Of a stretch of 31,802 nucleotides of DNA, positions 21,547-30,500 are shown in pieces. Location: assembly GCA_025529335.1 (NCBI GenBank), contig JAMYHX010000494.1:1-31802 (forward strand), in the 5' to 3' direction. Each line of letters begins with the position of its first letter. Position 1 is the first letter of the stretch. The position numbers and the translations under genes are program-made. The notes under the pieces were generated by a model. That model was not told where the DNA came from. It searched no databases and was given only the letters and a program-made list of their open reading frames with translations. This DNA comes from Rhizopus sp. PT2906. Taxonomy: Eukaryota; Mucoromycota; Mucoromycetes; Mucorales; Rhizopodaceae.

Positions 21547-22655
21547 CACTATGGGTTCACCAGAACAGAAGGCTTCATTTATTTGTATAAAACATCATTG
21601 TCTTTTATGCCGTTTTTTATACAGAATGGCTCATATAATGGTGGCAAACTTGGCCGAATTAACTTTCTATATTTCTTTTCAAACTGTCAGGTACCATGGT
21701 TGGTCTAAAGGTCTCAGGTAACTTGGGTCAAAATGGCAGGCATAGCGTATTGTCTGCCGTCTCAAAGTATACAGATACAGAACTGTTATATATACCTGCA
21801 ACTAACTAAATACAAATAATCAAACCAACAATTAGGTGGAGGAGAAGGTTTTGATTACTCAGGATGCTTTTAAAATACATGTAATGTTCATTTTATTTAC
21901 AAATTTCAAGCTATTTTAACATCCACTTTAAAAGATAGTATTTTGTATGTATATTGCTGTATAATCCATGCTTGTGCAAACCAAATCATTCCTTAATTTC
22001 TCGCTTAACTCTCGTGTGAACATAAGGTCATATCAACCAGCCACAAAGTGAAGTGTTTGGCGTAATTGTACGTTTATATTAAAGAAGATTATACACACCT
22101 TGACTCGAAATAATCAACATATTTCGTACACAAGCCAAAGTCATTCTAAGTACTAATACAATACACGGCATTAAGCCCACAACATTGATTCATGGCATCC
22201 ATAATCTGTAGTAGTTGATAACAGGTCATATCTAATATGCAATTAGTTGAAAATGACTCATTTCATCTTCTTTTACTCTAAATTCTTTCCGAGTTAAAGT
22301 TACTTATTCACCGATTATCACAGTATTCATAATGTTTTCGCGTGCGTATAAGAAAAAACAGGACTTTGCTATTTATAAAATATCATTCTTTCATCATAGA
22401 GGACTTCTTAGAGTTCTTCTTTTAGACGGCATTTGGATTTGTACCTGATCAATTGTTGATCTGAGACTTGAAACCTAGACCCAAACAGGATTATTGCATG
22501 ATTTATCACAACCAATGAGTATTGGGCATGATGCATCTATAAGAATAACACATTGTGGTCAGCCTTTTCTTTTGCTTTTCTTTCTTCTAACTTTAACATA
22601 AATTATTTACCAAGTAACCCAAAAAAAAAAATATGTATACGTCACACTAATTTTA

Positions 22656-22692
22656 TTTTCGCGTGTATTTTCGCGTGTGCGTGGTGTTTCCC
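22656..22692 (-). repeat. Right TIR of the 8-bp-TSD element
   Basis: Reverse complement of the left TIR with three transitions. It contains TTTTCGCGT at 22656-22664 and 22668-22676 and ends GTGTTTCCC, directly followed by the AATTCTTA duplication. Confidence 0.9.
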
Positions 22693-22714
22693 AATTCTTA
22701 ACAGATAAAGTAAA

Positions 22715-24992
22715 ATGAAGCTGCCAAAAAAGCCTACATTAAACTCTCTCAAAGGATGTACAGTAATTTCGCCTCACCTCAGAGAAGCATTAGGAATAAA
22801 TGAAGGCGTGCTGGCTGGAGAAGTAAAAAATTGGAATAATGTCAATTTTCTTATTCACAATTACTTCGAACATGTTGAGGATTATAACTTGAAAGGAGAT
22901 GTTTTATACAATACTATGCTTAGTACTCTCGATGATCTCAGCGAGCTAAAATTGATTGATGAAAACAAAAAACAGCAAAAGAAAAGTGGTGCTGATCGCC
23001 TGATTTTGATTAATGATTTAGCCATAATGGTCCCACAAGCAAAGCTACTCATGAATTATTGCAGGAGTACGAAAGCATATTTATCAAGTCCAACGATAAA
23101 AAGCAATTTTTTATTTCAGTATGCCAAAGCAAGAGAAGTAAAGCGAAAAGAAGGAGAGAGAATCAGAAGACGGGAAGACGAAGAAGAAGAAAAAGCCAAG
23201 ATACTTCATAATGGAAAAATGATTGCCTACCTTGCCGCTGAAAAAGGCTCCTCCGAAATCCAAGACGATTTACAAACCCAGATATCTCAAGAAACGGAAA
23301 GAAAAAGAAGAAAAGGCAAAGAAAGAGTAGTAGAGGAAGAAGAAGAAGGCAAAAGAAGAACAAAAGTGAGAACGACATCACCGGTACCAGTAGAAGAAGA
23401 TGATAATGGTTTGATCAATCTCCAACTGTTCTGAGTAGTGTCATTTGTAAGTAACATTTTTCTTTTTCTCATTCAGAAATTTCTTTTATATCAACAACTT
23501 CTGGTGGAACATACGAATATCAAAGTGACTCTTTTGATAAGAGCGATAGTCCAATTCTCGCTTACATCACTAGCTTCGATGAACTATCCCCGATTACTGA
23601 AGAAAACCTTTTTAATCTGACATACATGTCAGGCAATTTATCAATCGTTGAAAGACTGTAAGAACAAGTTATTAATACACCGATTCTTATGCTACAAATG
23701 ATGGCTAATAAACATATACTATTTTTTAGGAGCATATCTGGTATCACTTTTGTAAACAGCACCAACGATAGTTGTTTTTTACCTAACGCATTGGAAAATG
23801 ATGTTACAAATATGATAAATAAGTTTACCCGCGTAAGTCGCACTTTGTGACAATAATAAATAAGTAGACTAAAGAGTTTGTTTACGTATATTTATAGGCT
23901 GTTGAATACCACACGAAGGACATGCTTCTTTTACCGACCAAAGTTGAACATATCAACATTGTTTCTCTGCTTAACACAAGGTAAAATATTTTCTTTGTAA
24001 AACATTTAAAACGTTGGAACATTGATTAAATGTATAGTGACCCATTCGTTTTTTTTGATAATACGTAGCTTTTATAACAACTGCAAAGAAAGCGACGTTT
24101 GTCAATATAACTACCGGTACTATGAAGCACCTGAGCAATTAAAAAACATGGAGAACGACTTCAAAATCAAATATGTAGCCCCATTTGTGAATGCTGCTTT
24201 TGATGTTAATGATAAAATAGTTGTTTATTGGTAAGCTGCTATATTACTGACAATGCTATTGTTGTGTAAAACACAATTCTTACTGGTGAGTGATGATTTT
24301 TTAAATGCAGGGATACACCTTTGAATCTTTATGTAAACTCAAACATGAAAATACAAAGAAGACAGACCACTGATGCTAAATTCACAACAATCGATGGCAT
24401 TGAAATTGGTGTTGTAGAGATCAAACCATTCAACACTCCCTTCGAAATAGTTGAAGAAGATCGAGTCCGACTCGCGGAGATCAGTAAAAAGATGCTTCAT
24501 AAAAGGATTTTAGCTGCAAAGAGTGAAAAAGAATTAAATACCTTTGCCATCATGATTGCAGGTCAATGCTAATTTTTTTAGTATATAGGTTTGCCTTATA
24601 TTGACACTTCTACAAATAGGCAATAATATTGAATATTTTGTCCATGAATATAATCCCCAAGAATCAACAGCGGCAAGCAGAGATGGAATTAACGCAAAGT
24701 ATACCTTTAGGCTTTTGAAAAACTCCATTCTTCCCACTTTCCCCAAAACTTTTAGCCATATGTCAATTTCATTAGAATCTTTGCTTCATTACAAAGTAAA
24801 GGAAAAAAAAAGAGAATATAGTTAAGGTGGAAATGGGTTAGATTAAACCTTTAATTTTATTAGAAAATGATGGCCAAAAGTATTGCTTCAACTTATGATG
24901 CTGAAAAGCCGTATCTTTACCGCGATAACTACAAACAATTTGAACCAACTGTAACCCTGCTGAAGCTTAATGATGGATATGTTATACCGTAA
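22715..24992 (+). CDS. 592-aa protein with PD-(D/E)XK-like motif, apparently fungal lineage-specific
   Basis: Eight exons: 22715-23408, 23477-23657, 23730-23832, 23898-23980, 24069-24230, 24311-24561, 24620-24795, 24864-24992. They sum to 1,779 nt and read through in one frame. Most donors are canonical (GTAAGA, GTAAGT, GTAAGC, GTAAAG); exon 1 (GTTTGA) and exon 6 (GTCAAT) use weaker ones. Residues 1-130 form a globular region starting MKLPKKPTLNSLKGCTVISP. About residues 135-235 are a highly charged, probably coiled, Lys/Arg/Glu segment with NLS-like KRRKGKER. The C-terminal half holds TTDAKF...GIEIGVVEIKP, giving D429, E444 and K446 in the D-x(n)-E-x-K layout of PD-(D/E)XK nucleases, then DRVRLAEISKKMLHKRILAA and a tail with PYLYRDNY and FEPTVTLL. 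I recall similar uncharacterised proteins in Mucorales genomes. Nuclease activity is inference. It is the only intact multi-exon gene in the transposon zone. Confidence 0.75.
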
Positions 24993-25226
24993 ATAAGTTA
25001 GCAAATAAACCTTTGCTTTCATATAATGCTCTTATTTATTAATGCGTCGAGTGAAACCATTTTGTTATGTCTGAACATGAAAGCAGCACTCTCTCCTCTC
25101 TAACCTAGTCCAAAATAATTTACTCTTTTGCCCTTAAAACCCTCGCATTCAAAGGGAAGATTTATGTCCACCAATCGATAATATAATTTAAGCGATTCAA
25201 ATGATAATCCGTCCTGGACCACTATA
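24993..25226. other. Spacer between the 592-aa gene and the second Tc1-like element
   Basis: AT-rich, with no gene. It ends at the TA dinucleotide (25225-25226) that precedes the proposed left end of the next transposon. Confidence 0.4.
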
Positions 25227-26730
25227 AGTTTGCGAACTTTCGTTTTTTATTTAGCTCTTTTAACACTATTACGAGATGTCTACTTATAAGATACTAGATG
25301 AATACATGCATTGCTGCAGCGCAATCGAAGAGATTCCAGAGTCTGATCCTATGAGAATTGAGGTTGTCGAAAACGACTTATACGACAATGTCGAGATGGA
25401 ATGGCATTATTAAGAAGAGCCGGAAATAAGAAGACATCTGAACCCAACGTTAAAAAGCTTATAAACTTAAATAGTTTCGCCGGGTTTTGCCAAGACATTT
25501 CTATGAGCAGTGAAACATCAAAGGCAAAAGCTGACGAAAAGGAAGGCGATTATTCCGAAGTTGTGCATATAAAAGTAGTAAAATCGAAGACTCGGGGATA
25601 TAAATCTTATACTCCAAAGCGGTTACGATAACCTCTTGACCTTGTTTTTTTAGGCAGGGCTTTCATCTAGAAAGACTGGAATGGCGGTTAGTATTGTTTA
25701 AAGAAAAGCACAACACTATGTGAAAAGTTTATAGAGATAGGGAGGAGAAACTTTTGCTAAGCTCTAGAAAGGTTTGAGCCAAATGATACATGAAGCTTGA
25801 GCCACAATATGCGGCCTCCTTTGTGCTTTTTACGACAAATCAGAAGTTGTTTTCTGACAGGCAAGTGACTCATTACTTCAAATTTTTCCCAATATAAAAC
25901 AACTTTTGTCTCTGGTCTTCACAGACACCTAGTCCAGCACGCCTTTTTAACACTTAAAAAGTTGGAATAAGTTGTAACCGCAAAGGCAGCTCTTGGAAAT
26001 CTTAATCTGTGCAAAGAGAGTTTTAGAATTGAAAGCAGATAAAAATATGAATTTGAAAAAGAACCGCGTTTTTATAGATGAGGCATGTTTCAACATGAAT
26101 GTTTGTAGAAACTTTGGCCGATCAAAGCAAGATACGCCTGCAAAGACGTTGTTTCCTTCAAGCAGAGGTATCATTATTACCATTGTTGGCGCTATCTGCG
26201 AAAAAGAGGTAACTATTTTAACCTTGCGTAAACCGAAGACAGCTCAAAAGAAGTTTGCAGGATCTAAGAAGAGAAAGAGGGGAGATGGTAAGCAGAAGGC
26301 ATTGGTGTAAGTACTAGGATTGAAATATGTAGTAAGCATTTCCTTGAGTTTTTGAGTAATGCCATGGATGCGTTGGATCAACGTCAAATCAAGGGCCGTT
26401 ACCTGGTTATGAATAACGCTACTATTCAGAAAGTGGAAGAAATACAAACTTTGATTGCCAATCATAGCTATAAAGTTACATATATACCTCCTTACTCCCC
26501 ATTTTTGAACCCTATTGAGTTGTTTCAGTCAAAAGTCAAAGGAGGTATAAAGAGACTGCTTGATAATGGATGATAATTCAACTACCAAAATTATTGGATC
26601 GACTAAAAAAGTTTTGGTCAATGACTGTGTTAATTGGACAAAGCATTCTTATTCATTTTTTGACAGATACTTGGCTTTCGTGCCAATGCTCTAATAAAGT
26701 AAATGCAAAATAAATCACGGTCCGCAAACT
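25227..26730 (+). mobile_element. Second decayed Tc1/mariner-like element
   Basis: Proposed left end: TA then AGTTTGCGAACTTTCG from 25227. Proposed right end, read on the minus strand: TA (26731-26732) then AGTTTGCGGACCGTGA from 26730 inward. The first 11 bp match at 10 positions, then similarity weakens. The 1.5-kb length, the ATG 49 bp inside the left end and the DDE transposase support a single element. The same end sequence also occurs alone at 19855-19881. Confidence 0.55.
25276..26692 (+). pseudogene. Tc1/mariner-like transposase with multiple breaks
   Basis: Starts MSTYKILDEYMHCCSAIEEI at 25276. A basic linker TRGYKSYTPKRLR follows, then a helix-turn-helix (AGLSSRKTGMAVSIV) interrupted by TAA, TAG and TGA codons between about 25620 and 25810. 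The catalytic core resumes as NRVFIDEACFNMNVCRNFGR (first Asp present), PAKTLFPSSRGIIITIVGAI, a frame break near 26310, then KGRYLVMNNATIQKV (second Asp replaced by Asn) and PPYSPFLNPIE (Glu present). The second-to-third catalytic spacing is 34 residues. At least five stops and two or more frame changes make it dead. It belongs to a family I recall as common in Mucorales. Confidence 0.8.
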
Positions 26731-26854
26731 TAGAGTGAAAAGCCAATAACCAAATTTGTAAGCAACCAACACAGCAAGTGAATTAGTGTAACTGTACGAT
26801 GTCCATCCTTCAAAGCAGTAACAACATTTGTTTACGGTGCTTTTACTCTCAATT
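26704..26854 (-). repeat. 151-bp inverted repeat, right copy
   Basis: Reverse complement of 19731-19881 with five transitions and no gaps. The inner 27 bp (26704-26730) are the right end of the Tc1-like element, and the outer 124 bp continue beyond the TA. Both copies therefore contain the same Tc1-end/flank junction. Confidence 0.85.
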
Positions 26855-27309
26855 TAATATAAATAGACCTACCTTTTCCCCTCATTTTTATGGAATTTTC
26901 AAAATATTCTGTATGGAAAAAAACTGATTTATATATTGTTTGTTTTTCTTATTTGTTTTATTTCTACAGCAGCTGCACTTCTTGTCTGAGTAGTTACACT
27001 TCTTCTCTGAGTGGTTGTAGTTCTCGTAAAAAAAAAGTATTCGCCATAGTTTCAAAACAAAAATATAAAAGAAGTTGTCTAGAATTTAAAATGAAGAAAG
27101 AACTATTATTTTAGCCAATTTGATTCAACTTGTGACATTTCTCTTGCTTCAAAAGGACAAAATTTCTAGACACAAAGGGACAATCATTTTTGGCTTAATG
27201 CCATTAATTTTTTGGAAAGCAATAAAGAAAGACAAGGAGCTCTGCCATATTACAAATCATTGGGAGCATCTTCTTTTCATATCTTTATTTTACAACGTCT
27301 TCTCAAAGA
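26855..27309. other. Flank upstream of the Src1-like pseudogene
   Basis: Contains a two-copy 21-bp degenerate repeat around 26979-27020 (TTCTTGTCTGAGTAGTT / TTCTTCTCTGAGTGGTT). The plus frames 26890-27114 and 27120-27341 show no family features. It presumably included the original promoter of the next gene. Confidence 0.35.
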
Positions 27310-29110
27310 ATGATTCCAGAAGAATTTTACTGCCTTCGTAAGTTAACAAAGCAAGGCCATTATATAAAATGGCCCTTTATAGATTTGTACAGTTGACTTA
27401 CATTGTCATTAGGTCCAAGTCATGACTTGCGCTGCCTCAAGAAAACTGAGCTAAAGGATATTCTCATGAAGCACGGCGTTCATTATGGCCTTTTGATGAA
27501 AAGAGTTAAGCTTTACCGACTCTTCAAGAGCAAGAGTCTCAGTAGGCGCGATGAGATAGTAAATACGTACTACGCTGCGATGGAAAATCAAAGCCCCATA
27601 GTAAGTATAACGCAAATATACACTCCTTTATACAAGTACTAACAAATAATCTCATATAGAATGCTAACGGTGATGAAGACAATAGATCTGACTCTAGTTA
27701 CTGCCCTGGTGATGAGTCTGGTGAGTCTGATGCACCTGGCGAAGACAACGGTGAGTTGAGAGATGGTGTTGATGCAAATGAGCTAGCTCAATTGTATTCA
27801 GACAGCTCTCTGTCACTTGAAAACCTCCGCCAGCTGTATGAGCAAAGACAAGCATACTCAGTATGGCTCACGATTAGAACAATGATCATGGCCATTGCTA
27901 ACACTTGTGTTTCTTATCTCCCTTCCAATGCAAGTGACTACTTCTTGTCATTCATATTCATATCTGCAGCTCTTGCTCTTTCTCTTACCCATTTCTTAAT
28001 GGCAATGACTCTGTTCAGATACATGCATGGTTATTGCAGTACTTACGAAGCACAAAAATGTAATTATCACCCTCTGTCCTTTATTACGGCCTTGCTAAAC
28101 TGCTTTCGTTTCTTATAAACCATCCCTTGTATCATCCATACCTTCCCTCAACATGCATCCCATGCCCTCAAAATGGTATCTGTATCAATGGCAAGCTAAC
28201 TTGTGAGCCAATTTACGTACGTCAGCGCCCAGTGTACAACCTTGGTGGACTTTTGTTCATATATGATAAATGTGTACACACCGCTGATATGATAAAGCGA
28301 ATCGATAAGGTTATGAAGCAAATGGAACACTCTTTGGCTATTGCACAAGGGAATCCAATATATGGTGAATACAAAAGAAACCTTAAACATCATGAACTAC
28401 CTCAAAACATTGCTGCCTTTTACCAGAGCGATCTCTTGGATGAAATGAAACCATATGTTAATAACGTGAGTTTACATTTTATGATATAGCAAGTGCCTCT
28501 GAATATAACATTTAACGTAGAATGAATTAACCACAACTGAAGTTTATGGCATACTCAATCTAGCCTTGAAAAAACTGTCTGAACATTCTATGGTCTATGT
28601 ATGGGAGAAGTAAGTCTTTATTAATGACTCTATTTGTAAGATGCTTATCAATAATGTAGTAAGGATGGTGTGCCTATGGTTGCAACTACCTCTGCTACTT
28701 TTCCTTTTACGTACTACTTATCGATGGTAAGTTGTATGTTTTTCTATAGCATCTCCCGATACATTGTACTCTCTGTTATCCTTACTGCTGTGTCAATCCC
28801 TGTCGTGAATGCTGGTAAAGGGTATTTCAAGCATCGACGTGCATACAAAGATAAGATCGATTGCTTTGCATTTAGTATACTCACGTGGCTCAGATATCCA
28901 CAACAATTTAATGAAGAAAGGACCTGTATAATTTATCCACCATTCAGGCATTTTGATTGTATCCCTGTTGACATTCTCAAGGCAGCATTGATGTGCTTTG
29001 ATGGACGTTGTAGTGCAAAGGACTGGGACTAAGTGGTTAAACATATACACAGAAATCCAAATGCCCTTCGCACTATACACGAACCACAGAGCCGTCTAAT
29101 TGAATGCTGA
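27310..29110 (+). pseudogene. Src1/Heh1/MAN1-like inner nuclear membrane protein, disrupted
   Basis: Exons 27310-27337 and 27413-27600 encode MIPEEFYCLR and then a HeH (LEM-like) helix pair: KKTELKDILMKHGVHYGL. Exon 3 (from 27660) has an acidic linker and a hydrophobic membrane segment (FLSFIFISAALALSLTHFLM). The frame shifts near 28070-28115; no AG acceptor is available there, so it is not an intron. It resumes in the MSC domain as STCIPCPQNGICINGKLTCE. Exons 28521-28609 and from 28660 carry a second membrane segment (YIVLSVILTAVSIPVV) and a C-terminal winged-helix-like region. A TAA at 29030-29032 precedes conserved-looking VVKHIHRNPNALRTI, and a TGA at 29108-29110 stands where a Trp is expected after LIEC. 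This order (HeH, TM, Cys-rich MSC lumenal domain, TM, tail) is that of proteins that anchor chromatin and rDNA at the nuclear envelope. Preserved splice sites suggest the damage is recent. Confidence 0.7.
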
Positions 29111-29339
29111 GAGCTTGCTCCTATGTGTTGTATCCCTCAAAAGAATAGTATTCTTCAAACAATTGCAAATAGATTCTTTTAAATAAAATCATGTATATAT
29201 AAATCAACTGTACTTTAAGTTACTCAATATATATTCCTCAGTTTTTGTTCAAAATATATAATTTGTTGACCTTGTAAGGTGCATTTGCTTATCATACAAA
29301 TAAGAATCACAGAAGGAGCAAGTGTATTGTATGTATTCC
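29111..29339. other. AT-rich spacer
   Basis: No gene or repeat recognised. Several ATATAT runs. Confidence 0.4.
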
Positions 29340-30500
29340 GATAATAGGTGTATCTGTCTTGAAGAAAAAAAAGACATCATCCAATTTGTCTGACCGTTCC
29401 CATTCTGATGCCCATGGGCATCAATCCACTAGTGGACCCATGGAGTAACTGACGTCAACCTCTTCTGGCTCTACACATAAGGGCAGAGACGATTCTAGCC
29501 CTAGCTCCACAAGCTCTGCTAGAAAGGTGCTTCTCACAAACGATCCAGCCTCTGACGGCTCTGCTGTTCCTTCTACTGCTTTTAACGTATTAGTCATCGC
29601 TATTATCAAATCGTCTGAGCGGAAGGTAGACGATATAGAACTTGAAGAAAGAGCAATTATCAGTCCATCTCTATCCCACAACTAACCCATCAAGCCTGTT
29701 TAAAAGATGATAGCGAGCTTTTTAGCTTCAAGTACAGTGAAGCACATATTAATGAATCCGCTTTCCACCACCAATGATACCGTTGCCAGTCCAAAACAAA
29801 GTCCAAGGTGCACTGTCCTCAGCGACGGTCACTGCAGTACTAAAACAAAGCTTCGCGACGATAATAGATGCTCTCAAGAAAAGGACCATACTGATATCCA
29901 TGGCAAAGGCAAGTAAATGACTATTGAGAACCGTTGATGCCACCCTTGCTACAGCATCTACCAAGAAAGCATTGTCTGACATTGATCCTAACGCGGATAC
30001 AATGGAGTCATCCAAAGTATTTACTGTAATATAAGTACTTCAGCTTTTTATTACTTTTACTCATACTGATCTTCTCTAACACAGGCTCAGAAATTTGGAC
30101 CACACATACAAAACTGAGACGATCAAGAAAAAGGCAAGCTTATCTGTGCTTTGGGCCACTCCCATGCTTTTTGTAGCTACATAATCCGTAGATATTACAA
30201 AGACAAGCATGGTGCAGATGAGGTACCATATGAATCGTTAGTTCGCTGAAAGGTCTTGCTCCCTCTTGTTAGTTTGTCTCTGGCTGAATTCAGAAGGTTC
30301 CTGCATGGCCTATGCTTTCGCCTGGTGGCAATGATTCGTTACAACATTTTCAACAGAGAATGCCAAACACTTGAAAAAGCTCCTTCAACAAGCAACGATC
30401 TTGAGTATGTTAAAATATCGCACAACTTACTCAATGGTATAACTGTGGGCGGGGTAGGCTGGTGCGGAAGTCCCGCCTATGTTCCCCTTTGAGTTGAACA
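29340..30500 (+). pseudogene. Unrecognised decayed protein-coding gene
   Basis: Successive plus-strand pieces look like real protein but are broken by stops: KKKKTSSNLSDRSHSDAHGH, then Ser/Thr-rich STSSGSTHKGRDDSSPSSTS, SSERKVDDIELEERAIISPS, then after a probable acceptor (AACACAG at about 30079-30085) QKFGPHIQN-stop-DDQEKGKLICAL, HAFCSYIIRRYYKDKHGADE, a TGA at 30247-30249, and VSLSLAEFRRFLHGLCFRLV to a TGA near 30490. A serine-rich N-terminus followed by a basic helical C-terminus is visible. I do not recognise the family; a transposon-associated protein is possible. At least four internal stops are present. Confidence 0.4.
29406..29435. repeat. Adjacent 18-bp and 10-bp perfect palindromes
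   Basis: TGATGCCCATGGGCATCA (29406-29423) is a perfect 18-bp palindrome. Two bases later CCACTAGTGG (29426-29435) is a perfect 10-bp palindrome. They lie in the serine-rich part of the unrecognised pseudogene, so a coding origin is possible, but such symmetry is also seen at protein-binding sites. Confidence 0.7.

Larger units (their letters stand above)
21510..22692. mobile_element. Non-autonomous DNA transposon with 8-bp target duplication (hAT-like)
   Basis: The 1,183-bp element is bounded by 37-bp terminal inverted repeats (21510-21546 and 22656-22692; 34 of 37 match) that begin GGGAAACAC. It is flanked by the perfect 8-bp direct repeat AATTCTTA (21502-21509 and 22693-22700). An 8-bp duplication is typical of hAT and a few other superfamilies (P, KDZ). 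No transposase is encoded: the frames inside (for example 21434-21721) lack domains and cross the boundary. Extra TTTTCGCGT motifs lie inside near the right end (22335-22343), as expected of subterminal transposase-binding sites. It inserted 14 bp upstream of the duplicated target next to the ATG at 22715, splitting the leader of that gene. Confidence 0.85.

Noticed and set aside
23432..23476. TGA and a GTAAGT donor just after exon 1 of the 592-aa gene, suggesting a short 239-aa protein
   Set aside because: Using the earlier donor at 23409 joins all eight exons in one 1,779-nt frame, whereas the GTAAGT donor gives the wrong phase. The short form remains possible as an intron-retained transcript.
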